47,888 bases of DNA, taken from the NCBI RefSeq assembly GCF_000468115.1, contig NZ_AVQI01000001.1, positions 1 to 47,888 on the forward strand. Direction: 5' to 3'. The stretch's first letter is position 1. Each line of letters starts with the position of its first letter. Position numbers and translations under genes: made by a program. This stretch comes from Treponema socranskii subsp. socranskii VPI DR56BR1116 = ATCC 35536. GTDB lineage: Bacteria; Spirochaetota; Spirochaetia; Treponematales; Treponemataceae. This document shows positions 40,762 through 47,888 of this stretch, piece by piece. The notes under the pieces are model-generated. The model had not been told where the DNA came from. It did not search any database and saw only the letters and a program-made list of their open reading frames with translations.

Positions 40762-41985
40762 TTAATTCCACGGTTTTATTCGCAGATAGGTTTCGTTCCT
40801 GTCTTGCCCGACGGATACAATCCCGACGGGCGTTTCGCAAAACGCTTCGATAAATTCCACATAAGCCTTCGCGTTCGCCGGCATCTTTTCATACGAACCG
40901 CACCGGCGGAGGTCGCTTTTCCAGCCGTTGAATTTTTTGAGCACGGGACGTGCCGCGTTGAGTGCGGGAATGCTCGCCGGAAAATCCGTAACCGTTTTCC
41001 CGCCGATATCGTATGCGATGCAGGCTTCAATCGATTCCATTTCATCGTAGATGTCGAGGTGCGTCAAAACGAGTGAATCGATCGAATTGACGCGGCATGC
41101 ATAGCGGAGCGCAACCAAATCGAGATAGCCGCACCTGCGCGGCCGCCCCGTCGTGACTCCGAATTCGTTTCCGGTCGTGCGTACATAATTGCAGAGTTCG
41201 CTTTCGGTGTCGTTGTTAAATTCGCTCGGCATGGGACCGTTTCCGACACGCGTTTCGTAAGCTTTAAAAACGCCGTACACTCTGTCGATCGCGCGCGGCC
41301 CGATTCCCGAACCTAAAGCCGCTCCCGCCGAGCACGACGCTCCGGAACTCACGTAGGGGTAGGTTCCGCTGTCCAAATCGAGCAGTGCTCCTTGAGCACC
41401 TTCGAACAAAATATTTTCGCTTCGGTATTCCCACAACTTTGAAGCGATATCGACGCGCATCGCCATGAGGCGGGATGCGTACGTATCGATAAATTGCCTG
41501 TCTTCGGTATCGAGGTCAGTCATCTTTTCTTTCCAATCCAGATCGGCGAGCCTGATTCCGTCGCGTTCGGATTTTTGAGAATATGAAGTTCCGATGCCCC
41601 TTCCCGTCGTTCCGATCGGGCGCTTGCGGGCAGCATCGCGCTCTTTGTCCATTCTGCGGTACGCGGGCAAAACGATGTGCGCGCGGTCGGAGATGAACAC
41701 GCGGTCCTTCCACGAAATGCCGTTGTCGGTGAGCATCTGCAGTTCCGCAAAGAGCGCTTCGGGGTCGATTACCATACCCGAGCCGAGAAATACCGATTTA
41801 TCGGGATATAAAATGCCCGAGGGCACTTGGTGCAGCGCATACTTTTTTCCGTCGGCGACAATCGTATGGCCTGCATTTGCACCGCCGGCAAAGCGCACGA
41901 TGTATTTCGCGTCCTGCGCAAGAAAATCGACTATCTTTCCCTTTCCTTCATCGCCCCACTGTGCACCCATAACAACAATGTTCAT
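40762..41985 (-). CDS. purA: Adenylosuccinate synthetase
   Basis: Converts IMP, aspartate and GTP to adenylosuccinate, the first step from IMP to AMP. The 407-aa protein has VVMGAQWGDEGKGKIVD at the N-terminus with the catalytic Asp, RFAGGANAGHTIV with the catalytic His, PIGTTGRGIGTSY, LFEGAQGALLDLD, and TTGRPRRCGYLDLVAL. It is slightly shorter than the common 425-430 aa. The start is at MNIVVMGAQWG (41985) with GGAGG 7 nt upstream; an ATG eight codons earlier lacks support. Promoter TTGTAA-17-TATACT at 42064-42036. Confidence 0.95.
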   Translation of the reverse strand: MNIVVMGAQWGDEGKGKIVDFLAQDAKYIVRFAGGANAGHTIVADGKKYALHQVPSGILYPDKSVFLGSGMVIDPEALFAELQMLTDNGISWKDRVFISDRAHIVLPAYRRMDKERDAARKRPIGTTGRGIGTSYSQKSERDGIRLADLDWKEKMTDLDTEDRQFIDTYASRLMAMRVDIASKLWEYRSENILFEGAQGALLDLDSGTYPYVSSGASCSAGAALGSGIGPRAIDRVYGVFKAYETRVGNGPMPSEFNNDTESELCNYVRTTGNEFGVTTGRPRRCGYLDLVALRYACRVNSIDSLVLTHLDIYDEMESIEACIAYDIGGKTVTDFPASIPALNAARPVLKKFNGWKSDLRRCGSYEKMPANAKAYVEFIEAFCETPVGIVSVGQDRNETYLRIKPWN

Positions 41986-42035
41986 CGTTTCCTCCACCTG
42001 CAGCATCATCGACAGTATATTTCGCCGATTGCATC

Positions 42036-42064
42036 AGTATATCGCAAGATACCGATTCTTACAA
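42036..42064 (-). promoter_or_regulatory. Promoter of purA
   Basis: On the minus strand TTGTAA (42064-42059), a 17-bp spacer and TATACT (42041-42036). A second AGTATA (42014-42019 on the plus strand) gives a possible alternative -10. Confidence 0.55.
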
Positions 42065-42108
42065 CTTCAATGTTGACGGCTCAATGTGCTCTTATAAGTC
42101 TGAAATCG

Positions 42109-42133
42109 AAAAACGGGCAAGCCGTTTTTTCTT
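42109..42133. terminator. Orphan bidirectional terminator-like hairpin
   Basis: AAAAACGG (42109-42116), loop GCAAG, CCGTTTTTT (42122-42130). It has T-runs on both strands but lies between divergent genes, so no gene obviously ends here. It could end an unrecognised small RNA or act on antisense transcription. Confidence 0.45.
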
Positions 42134-42212
42134 TAAAAGATATGAAAGCCGACTGCAATTCCTTATGAGGACACAAAGCACGGCGTCTACGGCACACTTT
42201 GTGATAGGAGAC

Positions 42213-42405
42213 GCGCATAATTCCTGCGCGGGGAACTTCGCGCTCACGCGCTCGTTGCAAGTCGCGCGGGGAACTTCCTTCAATGCACGGCACGGACGCC
42301 GTGTCGCACCTTTGCAAAAACGGTCGCGTATTTTTGCGCAGCAAAAATACGGTAGTGAGCGGTTCACGGATGTACCGCGAACGAGCACTGCTCGGAATTA
42401 TGCGC
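42213..42405. repeat. 193-bp palindrome-rich segment with 12-bp terminal inverted repeats
   Basis: GCGCATAATTCC (42213-42224) and GGAATTATGCGC (42394-42405) are exact inverted copies. Inside are a perfect hairpin CGTATTTTTGC-GCA-GCAAAAATACG, CACGGC/GCCGTG, CGAGC-ACT-GCTCG and a direct repeat of GCGCGGGGAACTTC. A CACAAAG/CTTTGTG stem lies just upstream. The 590-bp gap 41986-42575 has no gene apart from a run-through open frame from 42084. It resembles a MITE or a repetitive intergenic element; no target duplication is seen. Confidence 0.45.
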
Positions 42406-42407
42406 TC

Positions 42408-42436
42408 TTGCCGTGTATGCGGAGAAGCGCTATACT
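42408..42436 (+). promoter_or_regulatory. Promoter of the EIIC-like gene
   Basis: TTGCCG (42408-42413), a 17-bp spacer and TATACT (42431-42436), beginning three bases after the inverted-repeat segment. The leader to the ATG at 42576 is about 133 nt. Confidence 0.45.
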
Positions 42437-42575
42437 CTTTAGTACAGATGTTACGTTTGTGATAGCCTACAGCCGAATCCCTTGCGGCGGCATTACCGGC
42501 GCCCACGGCGCGCCGCGTATCAGCATCGACAAAGTATATCAATTACCGAAATTATTATTTTCCTCGAGGTGTTCT

Positions 42576-43703
42576 ATGAACAAGTACTTTAAACGGTATG
42601 TCGTCGATGCGTTCGGCGGAATGTCGCTCGGCCTTTTTTCCACGCTCATCATCGGATTGATTATAAAGCAGATCGGCGGATTCTTTCCGTCGGCAGTCGG
42701 TTCGGGATGTGCAGGCGGTGCGAGCGTCTATACATCTCTCGCGTATGCGGGAAGATTTTTTATGCTCACGGGGCAGGTGCTCACCGTACTCACCGGAGCC
42801 GGAATCGCGTGCGGAGTTGCGCATTCGCTCGGCGCGCCGAAGCTCGCTTTGTACGGAAGCATCCTCACCGGTACGATCGGCGCGTATTCCGTAAAATGCG
42901 CCGCATACTTGAGCGCAGGGCAGGCGGCCTTTATCGCGGAAAACGGCAGCGTGCTTTTTGCGGGGCCGGGAGATCCGCTCGGCGCTTTTGCCGCGGCTTT
43001 AGTCGGCGCCGAATGCGGAAGGCTCGTCGCGGGAAAGACTAAAATCGATATCGTCGTCGTGCCCGCCGTAACCGTCATCGCAGGCGCCGCCGCCGCATTG
43101 CTCTTCGGGCCCGCCCTTGCATCCGCATCGGCAGCTCTGGGGAGCGGTATACAGAGGGCGACGGAACTCGAGCCGTTTTGGATGGGCATTGTGCTCTCCG
43201 TCGTCATGGGGATGATTTTAACGCTGCCCATAAGTTCCGCGGCTATCGCGATCATACTCGGCATGACGGGGATCGCGGGAGGAGCTGCGACTGCGGGCTG
43301 CTGCGCGCAGATGATAGGCTTTGCCGTCATCAGCTTCCGCGACAACGGTTTTAACGGTTTTTTCGCGCAGGGACTCGGAACGTCTATGCTGCAGATTCCG
43401 AACATCTGCAAAAACCCTTTTATATGGATTCCGCCGACTCTCGCTTCGGCGATCACCGGTCCCATCGCTTCGTGCCTCTTTAAGATGCGCACGCTTCCTG
43501 CGGGAGCGGGTATGGGAACGAGCGGTTTGGTCGGGCCGATTATGACGTTTCAAGCGATGCAGGGAAGCGAAAGCGCTTTCCTTATCATCGCAAAGATAAT
43601 CGCAGTCGATGTGTTTTTTCCGGCCGTACTCGCATACGTTTTTTATGCGGCGCTTCGCGCTCGGAGTTTAATCCGTGACGGTGATATGAAACTCGACGCA
43701 TAG
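42576..43703 (+). CDS. PTS EIIC-like membrane protein (PF13303 type)
   Basis: Integral membrane protein of 375 aa with about ten hydrophobic segments. Recognised by KRYVVDAFGGMSLGLFSTLIIGLIIKQIG at the start, KCAAYLSAGQAAF, GPGDPLGAFAAALVGAECG, SSAAIAIILGMTGIAGGAATAGCCAQMIGFAV and GTSMLQIPNICKNPFIWIPP, typical of the orphan EIIC-type family. No EIIA or EIIB lies nearby, so phosphotransfer cannot be assumed. The start at 42576 is chosen by GAGGTG just upstream and by the family start; the 164 codons of open frame before it cover a palindromic element. Confidence 0.85.
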   Translation: MNKYFKRYVVDAFGGMSLGLFSTLIIGLIIKQIGGFFPSAVGSGCAGGASVYTSLAYAGRFFMLTGQVLTVLTGAGIACGVAHSLGAPKLALYGSILTGTIGAYSVKCAAYLSAGQAAFIAENGSVLFAGPGDPLGAFAAALVGAECGRLVAGKTKIDIVVVPAVTVIAGAAAALLFGPALASASAALGSGIQRATELEPFWMGIVLSVVMGMILTLPISSAAIAIILGMTGIAGGAATAGCCAQMIGFAVISFRDNGFNGFFAQGLGTSMLQIPNICKNPFIWIPPTLASAITGPIASCLFKMRTLPAGAGMGTSGLVGPIMTFQAMQGSESAFLIIAKIIAVDVFFPAVLAYVFYAALRARSLIRDGDMKLDA

Positions 43704-43782
43704 CGGAAATCCCTACGGCAAGACATAAAGAAGCGAATATGCTAAAATAGACCATCCTGTCATATCCGGTTGGAGGATTATA

Positions 43783-45402
43783 ATGACCAGTTTCGGTATG
43801 TGGGGCATCATCCCCCCGCTTTTAACAATCGTGCTTGCCTTCGTCACTAAAGACGTGATCGTATCGCTCTTTTTCGGCATTTTGTCGGGCACGCTTATCG
43901 TCACGGGGGGTAATCCCGCCCTTGCGCTTATGCATCTCACCGATGCGCTCGCTTCTTCGCTTGCCGACGGATGGAATATCCGCATTTTCCTTTTTTGCGC
44001 GCTCCTCGGAGGCCTTGTCGGTATGCTTTCGAAAACGGGAGCCGCAGGCGCCTTCGGCAGATGGGCGTCGCTGAAATTGAAGACGAGCAAAGGATCGCTT
44101 CTCATGTCGTTTATCTTCGGCTTGATAATTTTTATCGACGATTATTTCAATTCGCTCACCGTCGGAACGATCATGCGCCCGATCTGCGATAAGACGAAAG
44201 TCGCGCGCGCAAAACTTGCCTACGTGCTCGATTCGACCGCCGCTCCCGTGTGTATCATCGCGCCGATTTCGAGCTGGGTCGTCACCGTCATGTCGATCGT
44301 AAAGGGTGCGGAAGGCTTCGATGCGATGCACATGACGCCGTTCGAATTTTTTATCCGCTCCATACCGTACAACCTTTATGCGCTCGGCACGCTCGTCTTC
44401 GTACTCGTCATCATTTTAACAAAACGCGATTTCGGACCGATGAAGTCTTCCGAAGCGCGTGCGGCACAGGGAAAACTCTTTTATGAAAGAAAGTACGGAG
44501 CCGTTGCGGGCGAAGTCGAAAACACCGTAAACGATTCGGCGAAGCCTGCCGACATGCTTTTTCCGATCATCGTTCTCATCGTGACGGCTCTGATCTTTTT
44601 TCCGGTGACGACATGGATGAGTGCGATCGACGGGGAGTCGATTGCATCGTTTCTTGACGCCGCACGCTCGATTCCGCTCGGAGACGCATTTAAAGATACC
44701 GACGCATCGGTTGCGCTTTTTTACGCTATCATCTTTACGATATTTGCGACGTATATTTATTATATTGCAAGAAAATTGTTGAACTTGAGCGGAGCGGGTG
44801 AAGCGCTCCGCGACGGCATCAAATCGATGATACCGGCGCTGATCATTTTGTCGATGGCGTGGACGATCGGAACGATTATCAAATCTTCGCCGTCGGACGG
44901 AGGACTCGGACTCGGCGTCTACCTTTCGGAAATCGTCGTGAAGCAGCGCTTTCCGCTCGAACTCATTCCCGTCATCGTCTTTGCGCTTTCGGCTCTCATT
45001 TCGTTTGCGACCGGCACGAGCTGGGGCACGTTCGGCATTATGATTCCGCTTGTCATGCCGATCGCGACGGGACTTGCGCAGGCGAAGGGCTTGCCGCAAG
45101 AGGCATTCGTCAACGCGTGCATGATCTGTATTGCTGCCGTCGTCGGAGGCGCCGTATTCGGCGATCACGCATCTCCCATTTCCGATACGACAATCCTTTC
45201 GTCTACGGGAGCGGGCTGTCCGCACCTCGAACACGTTGCGACCCAGATGCCGTACGCGGTGTTTATCGCACTTTGTTCGGCGATCGGTTTTATCGCAGGC
45301 GGTTTTTCGGAAAATATAATTGCCGCGTGGCTTTCGTTCGCGCTTGTCCTCGTTATCGGCATCGTGTTTTTGCCCAAAACGGTAAAATCGAAAGCGGACT
45401 GA
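43783..45402 (+). CDS. Na+/H+ antiporter NhaC family protein
   Basis: Membrane protein of 539 aa with about 12 helices. Motifs: FGLIIFIDDYFNSLTVGTIMRPICD, LDSTAAPVCIIAPISSWVV, FATGTSWGTFGIMIPLVMPIA and GAVFGDHASPISDTTILSSTGAGC, all characteristic of the larger NhaC subgroup and distinct from the antiporter at 7486. It may exchange Na+ for H+ or for an organic solute. Ribosome site GGAGG 8 nt before the ATG; an extended -10 (TGCTAAAAT, about 43740-43748) may be its promoter. Confidence 0.87.
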   Translation: MTSFGMWGIIPPLLTIVLAFVTKDVIVSLFFGILSGTLIVTGGNPALALMHLTDALASSLADGWNIRIFLFCALLGGLVGMLSKTGAAGAFGRWASLKLKTSKGSLLMSFIFGLIIFIDDYFNSLTVGTIMRPICDKTKVARAKLAYVLDSTAAPVCIIAPISSWVVTVMSIVKGAEGFDAMHMTPFEFFIRSIPYNLYALGTLVFVLVIILTKRDFGPMKSSEARAAQGKLFYERKYGAVAGEVENTVNDSAKPADMLFPIIVLIVTALIFFPVTTWMSAIDGESIASFLDAARSIPLGDAFKDTDASVALFYAIIFTIFATYIYYIARKLLNLSGAGEALRDGIKSMIPALIILSMAWTIGTIIKSSPSDGGLGLGVYLSEIVVKQRFPLELIPVIVFALSALISFATGTSWGTFGIMIPLVMPIATGLAQAKGLPQEAFVNACMICIAAVVGGAVFGDHASPISDTTILSSTGAGCPHLEHVATQMPYAVFIALCSAIGFIAGGFSENIIAAWLSFALVLVIGIVFLPKTVKSKAD

Positions 45403-45451
45403 AAACGGCCGGCGTGCTTTTCCGTGTAAGCGATACGAGTGCGGCGGACGT

Positions 45452-46207
45452 TTATGCGGTTTTTACGGCGCCGAGCACTTTTCCGATCGAATCACGGATG
45501 ACGAGCGTTGCGATCGCATCGCCTCCCGTCGCGGTTTTATTGATAACGACGAGCTTGTTCCCGCGGTAATAGTTGACAAGGCTTGCCGCGGGGTAGACGA
45601 CGAGAGAGGTGCCGCCGATGATGAGCATGTCCGCATCCCGTATCGCGCGGACTGCGCCTTCGATGCAGGCTCCGTCGAGACCTTCTTCGTAAAGTACGAC
45701 ATCGGGTTTAACGATGCCGCCGCACTTTGTGCAGTGCGGTATGCCGTCGGGAGCGTTTGCACTTTCGGCGATAAAATCGATATCGTAGGGAGAGCCGCAT
45801 TTCATACAGTAATTGCGCAGCGTGCTTCCGTGCAGTTCGAATACGTTTTTGCTTCCCGCCGCCTGATGCAATCCGTCGATGTTTTGCGTGACGACGGCGC
45901 TGAGCTTTCCCGCCTTTTCGAGTTCTGCAAGTTTTTTGTGCGCCGCGTTCGGCTTTACGCCTTTGACGATGAGCTTTTCGCGGTAAAAGCGGTAAAACTC
46001 CGCGGGTTTCGCGTCGAAAAAACTCCTGCTGAGCATTTGCTCGGGAGGATATTTCCATTTTTGGTGATACAGTCCGTCCGTGCTTCTGAAGTCGGGGATA
46101 CCGCTTTCCGTCGAAACGCCTGCTCCGCCGAAAAATACGATAGAGCGGCTTTCGTCTATCATGCGCTGCAGTTTTGCAATCGCTTTATCGAAATCGTTAT
46201 CGTTCAT
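45452..46207 (-). CDS. cobB: Sir2-type NAD-dependent protein deacylase
   Basis: A 251-aa sirtuin that removes lysine acyl groups with NAD+. NAD site FFGGAGVSTESGIPDFRS (25-42), VTQNIDGLHQAAGS with the Asn/Asp pair, catalytic His in FELHGS, a Zn ribbon CMKCG...CTKCGG, and GTSLVVYPAASL. It is the bacterial class U or CobB-like type; the Tyr/Arg pair of desuccinylases is not evident. TATACT ends seven bases before the ATG and no ribosome site is present, suggesting a leaderless message. The gene converges with the NhaC gene. Confidence 0.9.
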   Translation of the reverse strand: MNDNDFDKAIAKLQRMIDESRSIVFFGGAGVSTESGIPDFRSTDGLYHQKWKYPPEQMLSRSFFDAKPAEFYRFYREKLIVKGVKPNAAHKKLAELEKAGKLSAVVTQNIDGLHQAAGSKNVFELHGSTLRNYCMKCGSPYDIDFIAESANAPDGIPHCTKCGGIVKPDVVLYEEGLDGACIEGAVRAIRDADMLIIGGTSLVVYPAASLVNYYRGNKLVVINKTATGGDAIATLVIRDSIGKVLGAVKTA

Positions 46208-46214
46208 AGCATAC

Positions 46215-46220
46215 AGTATA
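46215..46220 (-). promoter_or_regulatory. -10 box of the sirtuin gene
   Basis: TATACT on the minus strand, then GTATGCT, then the ATG at 46207. The -35 is weak. The intervening seven bases contain no Shine-Dalgarno sequence. Confidence 0.4.
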
Positions 46221-46270
46221 CCGCATTTTGCGGCGCGATGTTATAGGGCTGTGTTCCTTGAGTTCAGCAC

Positions 46271-46299
46271 TTGTAACATTTGTCCGAAACGGCTATTTT
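46271..46299 (+). promoter_or_regulatory. Promoter of the J-domain gene (leaderless layout)
   Basis: TTGTAA (46271-46276), a 17-bp spacer and TATTTT (46294-46299). The ATG at 46307 follows after seven bases (ATAACTG) with no ribosome site. Confidence 0.45.
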
Positions 46300-46306
46300 A
46301 TAACTG

Positions 46307-46876
46307 ATGGAACAGGATTTGTATGTGGTGCTCGGAATCGCAAAAACGGCAAGCACCGATGAAATTAAAAAAGCGTACCGCACTCTCGCATTCAAATATC
46401 ACCCCGACAGAAACCCGGGTGATAAAAGCGCGGAAGAAAAATTCAAAGCGATAAACGCCGCTTACGATGTACTCGGAGACGAAACGAAGCGTTCTCAATA
46501 CGACCGTTTCGGAAGCGCGGAGACCTCATACGCGGGGCGGCAGGATACGCAGTATGCATACGGCTCTTATTCCGGTACCCGCTTCAGCGACGAAGATATG
46601 TTTTGGCAATGGTTCGGCAGTAATTACGGAGGCAGGCAAAACGGCGAGCGGCGCTATACCTATACGTGGACAAACGAAAAGAGACGTGATACGCGAGAAG
46701 CGCTCCGCTCTCAGCTCTATTCAAAATTGGGACAGGCGTTTTTCGGCATAATCGCGAGCAGCATATTCGGCTTTTTCCCGCTGTTCGGGCTCCTGTGTCT
46801 CTTTGTCACGATCAACGGCGTCATCGGTGCGGTAAAATCCGCCGTGGCGCTTATTAAATTGGGAAGGCAAAAATAA
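46307..46876 (+). CDS. J-domain membrane co-chaperone
   Basis: A 189-aa DnaJ-type protein: residues 1-66 are a J domain ([25 protein letters not shown] at 32-34, [22 protein letters not shown]) that stimulates DnaK ATPase. A Tyr/Gly-rich linker (about 67-130) follows, then one or two hydrophobic helices (about 147-180, [22 protein letters not shown]) that should anchor it in the membrane. The zinc-finger and substrate domains of DnaJ itself are missing, so it is a specialised J protein that recruits DnaK to the membrane. Confidence 0.85.
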   Translation: MEQDLYVVLGIAKTASTDEIKKAYRTLAFKYHPDRNPGDKSAEEKFKAINAAYDVLGDETKRSQYDRFGSAETSYAGRQDTQYAYGSYSGTRFSDEDMFWQWFGSNYGGRQNGERRYTYTWTNEKRRDTREALRSQLYSKLGQAFFGIIASSIFGFFPLFGLLCLFVTINGVIGAVKSAVALIKLGRQK

Positions 46877-46924
46877 AGCGGCTGACTGCAGTGCTTGCCG
46901 ATCGGTACATCGGCGAAAATCGGG

Positions 46925-47143
46925 TTATCGTTGGCGGAAGATGATTCGGCCGCGGTTCAAATCGTACGGTGAAAGCGCGACTTTGACCGTATCGCCCGGC
47001 ACGATTCTGATATAGTGTTTTCGCATCTTTCCGGACAGCGTCGCCAGGATGAGATGTCCGTTTTGCAATTCGATTCTGAACGTTGTATTGGGAAGCGCTT
47101 CTTTTACGACGCCTTCCACTTCGATAGCTTCTTCTTTTGCCAC
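46925..47143 (-). CDS. infA: Translation initiation factor IF-1
   Basis: A 72-aa OB-fold protein binding the ribosomal A site during initiation. The family pattern is complete: [48 protein letters not shown] and [13 protein letters not shown]. The start codon is GTG, with GGAGG 5-6 nt upstream. Its leader of about 108 nt holds a strong hairpin (47185-47223). The promoter is TTGACA-17-CATACT. It is a solitary gene, not in an S10/spc operon. Confidence 0.95.
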   Translation of the reverse strand: MAKEEAIEVEGVVKEALPNTTFRIELQNGHLILATLSGKMRKHYIRIVPGDTVKVALSPYDLNRGRIIFRQR

Positions 47144-47184
47144 AGTTCCTCCGCTGCGTGACCGAATAACAAGAGTTCCTTAAA

Positions 47185-47223
47185 GTTAAATTGAACGTCT
47201 AAAACAGCGCCGTTCAATTTAAC
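47185..47223 (-). promoter_or_regulatory. Hairpin in the infA leader
   Basis: GTTAAATTGAACG (47185-47197) and CGTTCAATTTAAC (47211-47223) form a perfect 13-bp stem with a 13-nt loop, about 33 nt upstream of the infA ribosome site and downstream of its predicted +1. No T-run follows. Confidence 0.55.
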
Positions 47224-47257
47224 CTTGTTTTTATTCCGATTTGGTCGTATACTCTTC

Positions 47258-47286
47258 AGTATGTACAAAATTTCCGCGCTTGTCAA
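47258..47286 (-). promoter_or_regulatory. Promoter of infA
   Basis: On the minus strand consensus TTGACA (47286-47281), a 17-bp spacer and CATACT (47263-47258). Confidence 0.55.
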
Positions 47287-47322
47287 CACGGGTGCGGGTT
47301 CATTGCACGGAGTTCATCTATT

Positions 47323-47679
47323 ATGGATAAAAAATTTATTGAAAGCATGAAAAACGATTTGCTCGCGCGCCGGCAGACTATTCTTGCCTCGCTTGCGGAA
47401 CAGAGCGATGATATGAAAAAATTGGTAAAGACCGTTGCCGCAGGCGACGTTATAGATGTCGCATCCGATGCGATCGATCGTACGCTGCTCGATTCGCTCG
47501 GCTCTCAGGATGCCGCCCGACTGCAGCTTGTGGACAACGCGCTCGACCGCATCCGTCAGGGAAAATACGGGAAGTGTGTCAAATGCGGCAAAGACATTCC
47601 GCAGCAACGTTTAAAGGCACTGCCGTATGCACTTATGTGTGTGACCTGCGCATCCGAAGAAGAACGCAAGCGCCGCTGA
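47323..47679 (+). CDS. DksA/TraR-type zinc-finger protein
   Basis: A 118-aa transcription factor of the DksA/TraR family that binds the RNA polymerase secondary channel. An N-terminal helical hairpin (MDKKFIESMKNDLLARRQTILASL) and DVASDAIDRTLLDSLGSQDAARLQLVDNALDRI precede the four-Cys zinc finger (C85, C88, C106, C109: YGKCVKCGKDI...YALMCVTC). The coiled-coil tip pattern DxxDxA of true DksA is only partly kept (DVASDAID). GGAG lies about 10 nt before the ATG. It is divergent from infA, so two translation/transcription control genes share a 180-bp regulatory region. Confidence 0.88.
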   Translation: MDKKFIESMKNDLLARRQTILASLAEQSDDMKKLVKTVAAGDVIDVASDAIDRTLLDSLGSQDAARLQLVDNALDRIRQGKYGKCVKCGKDIPQQRLKALPYALMCVTCASEEERKRR

Positions 47680-47714
47680 ATGCGTGACGCTCCGCTGCCG
47701 TCCGCCGCTTATTC

Positions 47715-47753
47715 GTGCGGATGGTTAATACCCCCGCACTTTGCATTTTTTTT
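47715..47753 (+). terminator. Terminator after the DksA-type gene
   Basis: GTGCGG (47715-47720) pairs with CCGCAC (47734-47739), with GGT/ACC inside, followed by TTTGCATTTTTTTT. Nothing recognisable lies from there to the end of the window. Confidence 0.55.
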
Positions 47754-47888
47754 CAAGCGCCGCGATATATTTCGAGTTTGTCGGGTAAACTTGATAGTTG
47801 GATCCTACGCTTCTTTTCCGTGTATACATTGCCCGCACGGTTGTCTCGCTTTCGTTTTGTCCCTCTGTATTGCTCTTTGCTGAAAATC

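Noticed and set aside
42073-42098. TTGACG ... TATAAG promoter before the orphan terminator
   Set aside because: The spacer is only 14 bp, too short for a normal sigma-70-type promoter.
42084-42575. N-terminal extension of the EIIC-like protein
   Set aside because: It covers a terminator-like hairpin and a palindromic element, and is Arg/Ser-rich and unrelated to the family; GAGGTG and the family start support 42576.
47104-47289. 61-codon ORF overlapping the infA start
   Set aside because: Its start lies upstream of the predicted infA transcription start and it runs through the leader hairpin; no coding features.
47680-47883. 67-codon ORF at the right edge
   Set aside because: It runs through the terminator after the DksA-type gene and has no ribosome site.

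Overview
The window looks like chromosomal DNA of a spirochaete, most likely a Treponema with about 50% GC. The support is mixed: tandem cysteine-bearing leucine-rich-repeat lipoproteins with relaxed lipoboxes, a spirochaetal FlgM next to RsmI, a beta-CASP MBL protein, a HATPase-HDOD fusion, a LemA/TPM/TPM trio and solute-binding proteins with signal peptides but no lipobox. Species is not assigned. There are no rRNA, tRNA, CRISPR, phage or transposase genes. I call 43 well-supported protein genes plus one tentative small ORF.

Layout: 275-3119 holds two paralogous LRR lipoproteins. 3205-7175 holds a hemolysin III-family membrane protein, mazG, pth and a YheO/DauR-type regulator. 7486-10312 is an NhaC-family antiporter plus a CyuA-like cysteine desulfidase, divergent from that regulator. 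10446-13097 is a Zn/Cd-type efflux ATPase under an ArsR repressor with a clear SmtB-type operator. 13257-17900 is a four-gene GldA/GldF/GldG/DUF4340 ABC operon. 18247-24448 is a LacI-controlled sugar ABC importer with two cytoplasmic esterases. 24673-26829 is the TPM/TPM/LemA trio. 26957-29066 pairs a plant/trypanosome-type phosphofructokinase with an archaeal-type IMP cyclohydrolase. 29091-35347 holds single genes: MBL nuclease, HATPase-HDOD, TrmH methyltransferase, a degenerate iron-alcohol-dehydrogenase homologue, flgM and rsmI. 35492-40714 is a probable operon of AfuABC-like importer, GmhA-like isomerase and P-loop kinase-like protein. 40762-47679 holds purA, an EIIC-like membrane protein, a second NhaC antiporter, a sirtuin, a J-domain protein, infA and a DksA/TraR zinc-finger protein.

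Three things stand out. First, several solitary genes (hemolysin III, pth, rsmI, sirtuin, J-domain protein, perhaps the Fe-ADH homologue) have a -10 hexamer only 6-9 nt before the start codon, mostly with no Shine-Dalgarno sequence. This is the layout of leaderless or nearly leaderless mRNAs, while operon genes have strong AGGAGG-type sites. Second, the importer/isomerase/kinase operon looks like a system for taking up and processing phosphorylated sugars. It carries a branched structured RNA followed by a terminator-like hairpin between its first and second genes. Third, intergenic regions contain palindromic elements: two segments bounded by terminal inverted repeats, and a hairpin motif shared by the leaders of the efflux ATPase and the Gld-type ABC operon.

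All functional calls come from reading motifs by eye. Promoters and RNA folds were paired by hand and are not tested.
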